Shown piece by piece: positions 1 to 7,493 of a stretch of DNA of 64,000 bases. The stretch spans positions 1,302,001 to 1,366,000 of the forward strand of contig NZ_CANKZF010000001.1 of assembly GCF_947488515.1 (NCBI RefSeq), given 5' to 3'. Within the stretch, counting starts at the first letter, position 1. Each line of letters begins with the position of its first letter. The DNA is from an uncultured Nocardioides sp. (GTDB lineage Bacteria > Actinomycetota > Actinomycetes > Propionibacteriales > Nocardioidaceae). A program made the translations under genes and the position numbers. The notes under the pieces were generated by a model that saw only the letters and a program-made list of their open reading frames with translations, did not search any database and had not been told where the DNA came from.

Positions 1-1
1 C

Positions 2-415
2 TACGAGCCGTTCGGAGCGTGGTACCACGCGACCAAGTTCGCCGTGGAGGGCTTCAGCGACAGCCTCCGCATGGAGCTGCGGCCCTTCGGCATCCAGGTC
101 GTGCTCATCGAGCCCGGCCCGATCCGCACGGAGTGGAACGAGATCGCCCGCGACTCGCTGCTCGAACGGTCGGGTGACGGCCCCTACGCGTCGTACGCCC
201 GTCACGCCCACGGCGTCATGGAGCGCTTCGACGAGCCGTCCCGTGCATCGACGCCCGAGGAGGTGGCGGACAAGATCGTGAAGGCCGCGCTGGCGAAGCG
301 TCCGGCTGCGCGCTACCCCGTCGGCCGCGGCGCGCGGACGATCACGACGTCGCGCGACCTGCTGCCCGACCGGATCTTCGACGAGGTCGTCAGTCGGACC
401 TACGGGACGCGGTAG
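2..415 (+). CDS. Short-chain dehydrogenase/reductase, C-terminal part (5' end outside window)
   Basis: The reading frame is open from the window edge, so this is the last ~137 residues of an SDR-family oxidoreductase. The first visible residues contain the catalytic YxxxK signature (Y-H-A-T-K, residues 8-12 of the visible part), followed by the helix FAVEGFSDSLRMEL and the strand/loop IQVVLIEPGPIRTEW. The last two are typical of classical SDRs after the active site (P-G-x-[IV]-x-T). The Rossmann nucleotide-binding half lies upstream and cannot be seen, so the cofactor and substrate cannot be given. The tail resembles the SDRs often called short-chain dehydrogenases of unknown substrate in actinobacteria. 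It is convergent with the following minus-strand gene, 10 bases away. Confidence 0.9.
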   Translation, partial: YEPFGAWYHATKFAVEGFSDSLRMELRPFGIQVVLIEPGPIRTEWNEIARDSLLERSGDGPYASYARHAHGVMERFDEPSRASTPEEVADKIVKAALAKRPAARYPVGRGARTITTSRDLLPDRIFDEVVSRTYGTR

Positions 416-425
416 CCACCGGCCC

Positions 426-1595
426 TCATCCGGCGGCCCGGCCCGCCTCGGCGAGGTCGAGGAGCAGACCACGCGCGGGCTCGTGCACCAGCGCCGCCCA
501 TCGCGCCCAGACGTCGTACTGGCCCTCGCGGACGAGCATCCTGCGCGCGTCGGCCCGCGCGCTCGGCTGGAGAACCGCGGCCGCGACGTGTGACGCATCG
601 GACTGTCGTACGCCGCCGTCGACGGCTCGGCGCAGGATGCGGAAGGCCGCCCGTGGGATCTCGTCGCGCCCCGATCGCAGCTGCGCGGTGACCCGTTCGA
701 GGTCGGCGGCAGCCGTGCCGATCCGGAGCAGGTCGATCGACAGCACGTCGGTCAGCAGCTCGTGGTCGGCGCGCAGGAAGTGACGCTCCACGAGCCTGCC
801 CTCGTCGAGCGCCTCCTTGATGCGCGTCCACGGTTGCGGCGCTCCGGCCACGTCGCGGGCGACCGGCTCGGGCACGGCGATCGGCGGGGTGTCGAACATG
901 AGGAGGTCGTCGACCCCGCTCGGCACCAGCCGCCCGAGGACCCACCCGTCGTCACCGACGTCCGACCTGGCGCCGAGATCGAGGACCTCGAGCCAGGAGC
1001 CGGCGGCCGGGTCGTGGACGCGCAGGCGTCCGCCGGGCAGGCTCGCCCCGACCTGGTAGCCGCCCAGGGGTGCTCCCACCCAGGACCGCGCGAGCTCAGC
1101 GTGCTCGGCGAGGCGACCGGTCGCGATCTCGTCGACGAAGCGCTCCAGTCCGCCCAGCTCGTGGACGAGGACCTGGTGGAACAGCCAGGACTCCGACGCC
1201 ACCCGGGCCAACACCTGGACCGGGTCGCCCCCGTCGGCGTGGCAGTCGGCGAGCTGGTCGTCGTGGAAGGTCTCGATGGCGTACTTCAGTGCGAGCCGCT
1301 GGGCCTGTCCCGTGTCCGACTCCGGGTCCTCACAGCGCACGGCCTGGTAGGCGATCCAGCGCGCCCACACCCAGTCGGGGAGGTGGTCGCCGAGCGAGGC
1401 GAGCTGGGTGAGCAGCACGTGGTGGCGACTCCGGAGGTGGAGGGCGGGGACGCGGGAGTGCAGCTCGAGAGCGCAGGCGGCATCGCCGCTCCGCTCGGCA
1501 GCGAGGGACTGCGCGACGAGGTCGAAGTGGGCCGCGGTCATCCGGTCGGCGACGCGTGGCAGCCGGCGAAAGCCGGGAGTGGGGATCCGAGACAT
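426..1595 (-). CDS. Hypothetical protein (389 aa)
   Basis: This is a long open frame with good actinobacterial codon bias, but I do not recognise a family. The frame is open further upstream, to 2534. I place the start at the ATG ending at 1595 because GGTGGAGG stands directly before it and the upstream extension overlaps a well-formed plus-strand gene. The product looks soluble: there is no signal peptide or membrane segment, and it is rich in Leu, Ala, Asp and Arg with several Trp residues in the middle (for example LPDWVWARWIAYQAVRCED near residue 75). A string resembling HExxH (VHELGGLERF) lacks the second histidine, so I do not call it a metalloprotease. It is divergent from the next small gene. 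A DnaA-box-like TTGTCCACA lies at 1648-1656 between them, probably by chance. Confidence 0.65.
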   Translation of the reverse strand: MSRIPTPGFRRLPRVADRMTAAHFDLVAQSLAAERSGDAACALELHSRVPALHLRSRHHVLLTQLASLGDHLPDWVWARWIAYQAVRCEDPESDTGQAQRLALKYAIETFHDDQLADCHADGGDPVQVLARVASESWLFHQVLVHELGGLERFVDEIATGRLAEHAELARSWVGAPLGGYQVGASLPGGRLRVHDPAAGSWLEVLDLGARSDVGDDGWVLGRLVPSGVDDLLMFDTPPIAVPEPVARDVAGAPQPWTRIKEALDEGRLVERHFLRADHELLTDVLSIDLLRIGTAAADLERVTAQLRSGRDEIPRAAFRILRRAVDGGVRQSDASHVAAAVLQPSARADARRMLVREGQYDVWARWAALVHEPARGLLLDLAEAGRAAG

Positions 1596-1715
1596 GCCTC
1601 CACCCAAGGCCCGCGCGGATCGCCGCCACAAGCCGCTCGAACGGATCTGTGGACAACCGCTGACCCTGTGGAGACTCGTTCGCCACGGGCAGCATCTGGC
1701 GGCAGTCTCGACGCC

Positions 1716-2123
1716 ATGTACGAACCGGTCCTCACCACCCAGTCGCAGCTGGAGGAGGCGTGGCGCGAGCTCATGGGCCCGTGGAGCTACGGCGGTCACA
1801 GCGTCTGGATGATGCTCATCGTCGACGACCGCCCGCTGCCCCAGCTGACCGAGATCGCAGACACCGCACACCCACCCGAGACCGAGGAGCTCGCCGGCCT
1901 CGCGAAGCTCCTGGTCATGCTCGAGCGCGAGGTCGGCCCGGGCCTGCGCGTCGCGTTCCTCCGCTCCCGCCCGGGCAAGGGCGCCGTCACCGACACCGAC
2001 CGCGCCTGGGCGACGAGCCTGTACGCCGCCGCACGCCGCGCCTCCGTGCCGTGCGAGGTCGTGCACCTCGCCACCCGCGGTGCGATCCGTCCGATCCCGG
2101 CAGACGTCGTCGGGATCAGGTAG
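1716..2123 (+). CDS. Hypothetical protein (135 aa)
   Basis: This is a small soluble protein starting at an ATG (M-Y-E-P-V-L-T). It has alternating hydrophobic stretches (VWMMLIVDD near residue 30, LRVAFLRSRPG near 80, VPCEVVHLATRG near 112) that suggest an alpha/beta fold. No catalytic motif, signal peptide or membrane segment is visible. The segment LRSRPGKGAVTDTDRAWA looks like a conserved block of small actinobacterial proteins of unknown role, but I cannot attach a family name with confidence. The gene reads away from the preceding minus-strand gene across a ~120-base promoter region. It is followed by a degraded gene and then the HNH endonuclease on the other strand. Confidence 0.6.
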   Translation: MYEPVLTTQSQLEEAWRELMGPWSYGGHSVWMMLIVDDRPLPQLTEIADTAHPPETEELAGLAKLLVMLEREVGPGLRVAFLRSRPGKGAVTDTDRAWATSLYAAARRASVPCEVVHLATRGAIRPIPADVVGIR

Positions 2124-2136
2124 GCGTTCGCGCAGC

Positions 2137-2600
2137 ATGCGGGACGACGACGCCATGCCGCTTTCGCTGGACGAGGTGCACGACCTGATCGACTCGTGAG
2201 ATCGACCCCGACGTCGACACCGTCGTGCCGGCCGTTGAGCTGTTCGCGGCGATGGCCGTCGGCGACCCCGGCAGGCTCGACGTGCTGCACGTGATCGCCG
2301 ACCACCGGGCCATGCGAGGTGAGGTCGACGCGGCGGTCCCCGCCTGCCGGCCGAGGCCATCGAGAGGATCGCCGACGCCCTCGAGGAAGCCGGTCGCCTG
2401 CGGAGGCGATGCACTGGTTCACGATCGGGCTTCGCGAGCTCGACCCACAGCAGGACCTTCCGGCCTACGAGGAGGAGTACGCGCTCATCGGCCGCTGGCG
2501 CGTCCGGCGCGCGCTCGACCTGGCGCCGGACCACTACGACGTGCTGGCGCGCGGGACGCTGGACGCGCGTCGAACGAAGTGGACCGACGACGGGGACTGA
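2137..2600 (+). pseudogene. Broken hypothetical gene with at least three frameshifts
   Basis: Protein-like sequence runs through this stretch but hops frames. Frame 1 gives an ATG at 2137 and MPLSLDEVHDLIDS, then a TGA at 2197. Frame 2 continues with EIDPDVDTVVPAVELFAAM and DPGRLDVLHVIADHRAM. Frame 1 resumes near 2340 with LPAEAIERIADALEEAGRL, and frame 3 from about 2403 gives EAMHWFTIGLRELDPQQ through to a TGA at 2598. Joined, these would make one acidic, helical, soluble protein of about 150 residues. Each junction needs a one-base indel, so either the gene is decaying or the assembly has several local errors. Codon bias is kept on both sides of every break, which argues for recent loss. 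I do not recognise the intact family. Confidence 0.6.
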
Positions 2601-2609
2601 GGCGCTGAC

Positions 2610-3881
2610 CTATCTGCGTGGGTGGAAGCGGTGGTCGCCGTTGGGGAGTCGTTCGAGGCGCCATCGTGGTTCGTGGGCCCGATGGTGGTGGTGGCTGCAG
2701 AGCAGGACGCCGTCAGCGAGGTCGGTCCGCCCGCCGTGCTCCCAGGGGTGGAGGTGGTGGGCCTCGCACCAGGTGCCGGGGACGTCGCAGCCCTCGGCGC
2801 GGCAGGTCCGGTCGCGGACCAGGAGGGCCTTGCGCTGCGCGGGACTGAAGAGCCGGCGGGTGCGGCCGAGGTCGAGGGGAAGGCTGTCGCCGCCGAGGAC
2901 GACGGGCAGGATCTTCGCCGTACAGGCCAGCCGCCTGGCCTCGGCGGCGGTGATGGCCTCGCCGGTGAGGTCGTCGCCCGGGACGAGTCCGGCGCCGAGG
3001 AGGTCGGCGGTGGCGAGGTCGGCCTTCAGCGCGTCGAGGTCGATGGTCACCACGACGGTGGTGGCGTCCCCGCCGTGGATCGGGAGCCGGGTGGGGTCGA
3101 GGGACTCGAGGAGCTGGACGAACGCCTGGCCCATCCGCTTCGGGTACGCCAGCCGCGCCACCGGATCACCCGCAGGCGCACGGCCCTCCTGGGCGCGTGC
3201 GACCCGCGGGTTGGTGAACGCCTCGAGGTAGGTCGCGAGCCGGGTCGCGGCCGCGTCCGGGACCCGGGAGGAGATGCGGGTGGTGCCGTCGCCGAGGCGG
3301 CGCATCGTCAGCCGGGTGTGCTGCTCGGCGTGGGCTTCGAGGTCGGCCAGGCGGGCGGCCTCGGCGGCCTCGGCGATCTCGGGGGCGACGACGTCGAGGA
3401 TCCGCCGGCCGATGCGGCCGAGCTCCTTCGGACCGAACTCCTTGGCCCGGTCGACGAGGTGCGCCTCGGCCAGCGCCACCGTTCCCGCCTCCACCCCAGC
3501 CGGCAGCAAGCCGAGCGCGCGGTCGATCACCCGCGCCTGGGCCAGCGACGCGCCGCCCTCCCGCATCGCCGCCGCCAGCACCGGACGCTCGCGGTCCAAC
3601 GCCCCGGCGAGCCGCAGGTCGGCTCGCGCGTCGGCGTACGACACCCGGGCCTGCTGCGCCACCCACCCCGCCGCATCCCTCGCCGCCGTGCCGGCGGCGA
3701 GGTCACCCGCGTCAGCCAGGACCCGCAACCGCAGCTCCACCAGCTGGGCCTCCGCCGCGACCAGCTCACGCAACGCGATCGCCTTCTCACCGGCCGCCAT
3801 GAACGTCGGGTTCGCACCCGCCACGGCCTTGAGCGAGGCCCGCACGTCGCAGGCCGCAGCGATGATCGGGTGACGAGTCAC
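2610..3881 (-). CDS. DUF222 / HNH endonuclease (13E12-type repeat family)
   Basis: The product is a 423-residue protein made of a helical DUF222 region (about residues 20-300) and a C-terminal HNH nuclease domain. In the latter, CRAEGCDVPG, CEAHHLHPW and LADGVLLCSHHHHRAH (about residues 360-405) give the cysteines and histidines of the beta-beta-alpha metal fold. The family is abundant and multicopy in actinobacteria (13E12 REP proteins in mycobacteria), and its biological role is still poorly known. I chose the GTG ending at 3881 because GGAGGAGG sits six bases before it. The frame stays open upstream to 3980 without a better ribosome site. The promoter region carries a LexA-like box (4026-4041), which fits the known SOS control of some mycobacterial 13E12 genes. 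It faces the broken gene at 2137-2600. Confidence 0.92.
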   Translation of the reverse strand: MTRHPIIAAACDVRASLKAVAGANPTFMAAGEKAIALRELVAAEAQLVELRLRVLADAGDLAAGTAARDAAGWVAQQARVSYADARADLRLAGALDRERPVLAAAMREGGASLAQARVIDRALGLLPAGVEAGTVALAEAHLVDRAKEFGPKELGRIGRRILDVVAPEIAEAAEAARLADLEAHAEQHTRLTMRRLGDGTTRISSRVPDAAATRLATYLEAFTNPRVARAQEGRAPAGDPVARLAYPKRMGQAFVQLLESLDPTRLPIHGGDATTVVVTIDLDALKADLATADLLGAGLVPGDDLTGEAITAAEARRLACTAKILPVVLGGDSLPLDLGRTRRLFSPAQRKALLVRDRTCRAEGCDVPGTWCEAHHLHPWEHGGRTDLADGVLLCSHHHHRAHEPRWRLERLPNGDHRFHPRR

Positions 3882-4002
3882 GGGCGGCCTCCTCCGACGA
3901 CGGGTTCCACGCCGCACACACGTGCGGCAGGTCAACGGGTCGTCACCAGGACGCCAACTGGGCCAAGGCCCTCGTAGCACACCTCATCCGAGGTTCAGTG
4001 AC

Positions 4003-4031
4003 ATTCTAGTCGCACGTGCCTGTATTCGCAA
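4003..4031 (-). promoter_or_regulatory. Predicted sigma70-type promoter for the HNH gene
   Basis: Reading the minus strand, TTGCGA (4031-4026) and TAGAAT (4008-4003) are separated by 17 bases. This is a good match to actinobacterial housekeeping promoters in an otherwise GC-rich region. Transcription would start about 115 bases before the HNH start codon. Prediction from sequence only. Confidence 0.5.
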
Positions 4032-4041
4032 CTATGTTCGA
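4026..4041. promoter_or_regulatory. LexA (SOS) box-like site upstream of the HNH gene
   Basis: The sequence is TCGCAA-CTAT-GTTCGA. Against TCGAAC-N4-GTTCGA the second half is perfect and the first matches at four of six, giving 10 of 12. It overlaps the predicted -35 element of the HNH gene, a position suited to repression. Compare the lexA box at 48703-48718. Confidence 0.5.
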
Positions 4042-4110
4042 CGATCGGTTGGCCATCTACGCTCGTGGCATGAGCGTTCCGACCTCCACGCCTGACAGCG
4101 ACCGGCAACC

Positions 4111-4751
4111 GTGACGAGCACCCTGTCAGCGCTGGTCGACCGCGCGACGTCGCTCCTCGACCGGCCGGGTCGTGCTCTCCTCGGCGTCACGGGAGCACCC
4201 GGCGCCGGCAAGTCGACGCTCACCGAGACCCTGCTGTCGCACCTCAGCGCCGCGATGGGCGCGGACGCGGTCGGCCACCTGCCGATGGACGGGTTCCACC
4301 TCGCGGACGTCCAGCTCGACCGGCTCGGGCGCCGCACCCGCAAGGGTGCGCCCGACACCTTCGACGTCGACGGCTACGTCGCCGCGCTGCGGCGTCTGCA
4401 ATACGAGCCGGACCGCACGCTCTTCGCCCCGGCTTCGAGCGCGACCTCGAGGAGCCCATCGCCGCCGCCATCGCGATCTCGCCGTCGGCGCGGCTCGTGG
4501 TCACCGAGGGCAACTACCTCCTCCTGCCCGACAGCGGATGGGAGCGCGTACGCCCGCTGCTGACCGAGGTCTGGCACGTCGAGGGCGACGACGACCTACG
4601 CCGTGAGCGACTGGTGCGCCGGCACGAGCAGTTCGGCAAGTCCCCCGAGGCCGCTCGGGCCTGGGTCGACCAGGTCGACGAGCCCAACGCCCGGCTCATC
4701 AGCGCCACCCGCGACTCCGCAGACCTGGTCGTTCGGGTCGACGAACTGTGA
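4111..4751 (+). pseudogene. Nucleoside/nucleotide kinase family gene with a single frameshift
   Basis: The first part, from a GTG at 4111, encodes a P-loop kinase start with Walker A GAPGAGKST (about residues 29-37), then LPMDGFHLADVQLDRLGRR and GAPDTFDVDGYVAAL. The latter are hallmarks of the phosphoribulokinase/uridine-kinase-like 'nucleoside/nucleotide kinase family' of sugar and nucleoside kinases. Near 4426-4432 the frame breaks. The rest (GFERDLEEPIAAAIAI, then VVTEGNYLLLPDSGW to the TGA at 4749) continues one base out of phase. Losing one base in the run GCCCCGG explains it, so it could be a real loss-of-function or a homopolymer sequencing error. A 14-codon ORF starts at ATG 4070 and its TGA overlaps the GTG start, an arrangement seen in translational coupling. 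Confidence 0.8.
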
Positions 4752-4844
4752 ATTTGCGTTGTCAGTGACCATCCACGGACCTCCGCATGCGGCCATTGAT
4801 GATCGGCTCGACAGAAATCGCGACTGGCCGCCGGCGTAGCTGGA

Positions 4845-5345
4845 TCAGACGGCGCCCTGCGAGCGCCAATAGGCGTTGAGCGCGCCGTTGACCTTCACGA
4901 ACCAAACGATCAGGCCGACAAAGAAGAACCAGCCGAGCAGCAGCGCCCAGAGACCGGTCACGCCGCTGACGGGCGATCGCATTCCGCGACGCTCATACAT
5001 ACCGCCGACCTCGCTCGGCGTGAGGAAGTACATGACAATGCTGATGAAGAAAGCGAGCACGAGACCGAGACCGCCCCCCAGGCCCGTCCCGGTGTGGCGC
5101 TTCATCTCCTCGTGCGTCTTGTAGAACCAGTAGAGCGTGTAGAAGCCGAACGTCACGATGCACAGCAAGAAGCACGTCCCGGTGCTCCGAACGTTTCCAA
5201 GCGGCCCCGGGGCGGACCCGTAGGCGGCCATAGTCGGAGCCTGACCAGGCACCGGCAACGCGGCGTAGTGCGACGGCGGTGCCTCCGAAGCAGGCCACGT
5301 GGGCTGCTGCATGGGCTGCGTGCGGAAGTCGTTGTTCTCGGTCAT
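4845..5345 (-). CDS. DUF4234-like integral membrane protein
   Basis: The 166-residue protein has a Pro/Ala/Gln-rich N-terminus (about residues 1-50) followed by three hydrophobic segments: CFLLCIVTFGFYTLYWFY near 58-75, LGLVLAFFISIVMYFL near 95-111, and LWALLLGWFFFVGLIVWFV near 134-152. The pattern R-S-T-G-x-x-x-L-x-x-x-T-F-G-x-Y-x-L-Y-W-x-Y is the signature of DUF4234 proteins, which are small membrane proteins of unknown function. A low-complexity Pro/Gln N-terminal tail is common in them. It is divergent from the Ltp lipoprotein gene, with about 195 bases between them. GC content here looks lower than in most neighbours, possibly a sign of transfer. Confidence 0.75.
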   Translation of the reverse strand: MTENNDFRTQPMQQPTWPASEAPPSHYAALPVPGQAPTMAAYGSAPGPLGNVRSTGTCFLLCIVTFGFYTLYWFYKTHEEMKRHTGTGLGGGLGLVLAFFISIVMYFLTPSEVGGMYERRGMRSPVSGVTGLWALLLGWFFFVGLIVWFVKVNGALNAYWRSQGAV

Positions 5346-5539
5346 GGTTCCCCGTCGCGATGTTGATCGATGTCTAATTTGCCGACCGGCTGCGGAACCG
5401 TATGCAGCAGTCGCCTACCGCGTCTTGGTTTCGCCGATCTTTACCCATGTCAAGGGAAGTTTGACAAACCCACCGCGAGGTCGCCCCCCACGCATTTACG
5501 GTGACTGGCACCAATACGGCTCTACGGGGGATTACATCC

Positions 5540-6001
5540 ATGAGGAACATTCTTGGGGCGACTGTGCTCGCTGCCGTTCTGACCATCTCGACGTCGGCGT
5601 GCGAGGTTCCGGACGACGGCTCCACTGCGGCTGACCGAGCTGACGTCAATCAAAAGAAGAAGAACAAGAACGGGGCCACTCCTGCCAAGTCCAAGAAGGA
5701 GGCCCCGAAGGAGACGGCAGGCCAGGAGAACGCTCGCGGGAGTGCCGAGTCGTACCTCGACCTCAGCGCCTTCTCACGCACCGGACTCATCAAGCAGCTG
5801 AAGTTCGAGGGTTACTCGGAGAAGGACGCCATCTACGGCGTCGACGCGCAGAGGGCGAACTGGAACAAGCAGGCAGCGGCATCGGCCCAGAACTACCTCG
5901 ACATGAGCTCCTTCTCGCGTCAGGGCCTCATCGACCAACTCAAGTTCGAGGGCTTCACCGAGGAGCAGGCAGTCTTCGGGGTCAACCAGAACGGGCTCTG
6001 A
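5540..6001 (+). CDS. Ltp-repeat lipoprotein (host cell surface-exposed lipoprotein family)
   Basis: The 153-residue precursor starts at ATG 5540 with a GGGGG stretch before it. It has a hydrophobic signal (residues 4-20) ending in a lipid-acceptor cysteine at 21, then a Lys-rich linker. Two tandem repeats follow: AESYLDLSAFSRTGLIKQL...FEGYSEKDAIYGVD and AQNYLDMSSFSRQGLIDQL...FEGFTEEQAVFGV. This is the Ltp repeat, named after the lipoprotein of Streptococcus phage TP-J34 that blocks DNA injection by superinfecting phages. Related repeats are widespread in actinobacterial exported proteins, where the function is not established. The lysine-rich, AAG/AAC-rich stretch near 5645-5710 differs from the codon use of its neighbours. 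It ends nine bases from the convergent YbjN-like gene, with no hairpin between. Confidence 0.85.
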   Translation: MRNILGATVLAAVLTISTSACEVPDDGSTAADRADVNQKKKNKNGATPAKSKKEAPKETAGQENARGSAESYLDLSAFSRTGLIKQLKFEGYSEKDAIYGVDAQRANWNKQAAASAQNYLDMSSFSRQGLIDQLKFEGFTEEQAVFGVNQNGL

Positions 6002-6010
6002 GCCACACGG

Positions 6011-7285
6011 TCACCGCGTGGTCCCGGCCTCGTCCTCGTCGAAGAGCGCGAGCTGGTCGAGCTGCACCTTGCGCACCGGGGCGTCGACCATCAGGCGTAG
6101 CCCGGCGCGCATCCGAGCCGCCAGGCCGCGGAGGTAGTCGTGCCGGGCCTGCAGCACCTTCTCCTTGCTGCGCTGCCCCGCTGCCCGTGCCTCCCGGATC
6201 CGCGTGCGAGTCTCGCGACGGCGCTTCTCGGTGATCCGGATCGCCTTGAGCAGCAGGCCGGTGTCGTTGCCGTAGATGCGCACCATCGCGGCCGGACCCA
6301 CCGACCCGCGGTCGTCGCGCTCGAGCTCGGCCATCACGGCGTACGCCGTCTCGAACCGGCTGCCCGGCCGCTCGCCCACAGGCTCGGGCGCCGTGCGGAC
6401 GCGCTCGGCGAGGTCACGGGCCCAGCCGTCGACCTGCGACAGCATCCGGAGGACCTCGATCCGGACAGCGGCCGGCTCGGCCACCTCGAGCCCGAGCTCG
6501 CGCGTGACGCTGATGCGCTCCTCGGTGAGGAAGAACGTCAGGCCGAACTCGGCGCGGTTGAGCCGGTTGACCTCGACCAGCGCGGCCTGGCGGTCCGCCA
6601 CGTCGTCGACCAGCAGGCACGACAGCAGCACCCGCGGAGCGTTCTTGTTGACCGACACCCACACGAGCCGGTCCTCCGTCGGCAGCGGGAGGTCGCCGTC
6701 GTCGTCCCACTCCGGCGCCTCGTCGTAGCTGTCCGCCACGGCCAGGTCGATGACCGCCCGCACCTCCTCGACCGACGTCGGTCGGACGACCTCGTCCGGG
6801 TCGGGCTCGACGCGCTGCGGCTTCGGCGGCAGAGGGCGTACGGCACCGTCCGGCTCCAGCCCGTCGGCGTCGAGGTAGACGGGGTGGAGCACGCCGTAGA
6901 CCTCGCGCAGCGCACGGACCACCATCACGGCTGCCCGGTCGGCCTCCCGCAGCTCGAGGTCGAGCCAGAAGTTGGTCTGGCCCTCGGACCAGTCCTCTGC
7001 CTCGGGTCGTCGGAACCCGATCCCCTCGAGGGCACGCTCCTGCTCCTCGTCGAGCGCGGACCCGGCCGCGAGGTAGACGTTGCTCACCGCCTCCACCCGC
7101 ACCATCGCCTCGCCGCCTGCCACCTGGCAGTAGGGCGCCGCCCCGGCCTCCTCCTGCGGCGGCACCTCGACGACGATCGAGTCGTCCTCACCCATCCCGG
7201 CGACGTGGTCGGCCAGCCGCTGGCGGAACTCCCGCCAGGCCCCGTCCACCGCGTCGTCCCACCGACGCTCCAGCTCTCCGCCCAT
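6011..7285 (-). CDS. YbjN / type III chaperone-like domain protein
   Basis: The product is a soluble, acidic protein of 424 residues. The middle (VSVNKNAPRVLLSCLLVDD...ALVEVNRLNRAEFGLTFFLTEERISVTREL) reads like the YbjN/type III chaperone fold: strand-turn-strand, then a helix with 'VN.LN', then a strand pair. The N-terminal part (YCQVAGGEAMVRVEAVSNVYL) looks like a second related unit and the C-terminal third is Arg/Glu-rich helix. These proteins are annotated as peptide-binding chaperone-like (TY-Chap) proteins in actinobacteria, and the biological partner is unknown. I chose the ATG ending at 7285 because GAGGGG lies about nine bases before it. A GTG 15 bases further upstream has no ribosome site. 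No signal peptide. Confidence 0.7.
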   Translation of the reverse strand: MGGELERRWDDAVDGAWREFRQRLADHVAGMGEDDSIVVEVPPQEEAGAAPYCQVAGGEAMVRVEAVSNVYLAAGSALDEEQERALEGIGFRRPEAEDWSEGQTNFWLDLELREADRAAVMVVRALREVYGVLHPVYLDADGLEPDGAVRPLPPKPQRVEPDPDEVVRPTSVEEVRAVIDLAVADSYDEAPEWDDDGDLPLPTEDRLVWVSVNKNAPRVLLSCLLVDDVADRQAALVEVNRLNRAEFGLTFFLTEERISVTRELGLEVAEPAAVRIEVLRMLSQVDGWARDLAERVRTAPEPVGERPGSRFETAYAVMAELERDDRGSVGPAAMVRIYGNDTGLLLKAIRITEKRRRETRTRIREARAAGQRSKEKVLQARHDYLRGLAARMRAGLRLMVDAPVRKVQLDQLALFDEDEAGTTR

Positions 7286-7493
7286 GCCTCGACCCCTCAC
7301 CGGATCGCCCCCGCGATCCCCACGAGGACGACCCTAGGGACGACCACCGACAGCTGCTCCCCGCCGCGTGTCGAGGCTGTCTAGAACCCGCTTCCGCAGC
7401 CCTGTCACCGACCCGCGCATCGGCGTAGATTCGAGGACTGCCCTCCCACCCCCCATTCCCGAGAGGTGGGTGACCACACCGAGGAGGGGCAGC

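Noticed and set aside
426..1595. Metalloprotease call for the 389-residue hypothetical protein from VHELGG
   Set aside because: The second histidine of HExxH is missing and no other zinc ligand pattern is visible.
1648..1656. Single DnaA box TTGTCCACA between two small genes
   Set aside because: A single 9-mer is expected by chance in 64 kb, and nothing else in the region suggests an origin.
6011..7300. GTG start of the YbjN-like gene at 7300
   Set aside because: The ATG ending at 7285 has a GAGGGG site at the right spacing and the GTG does not.
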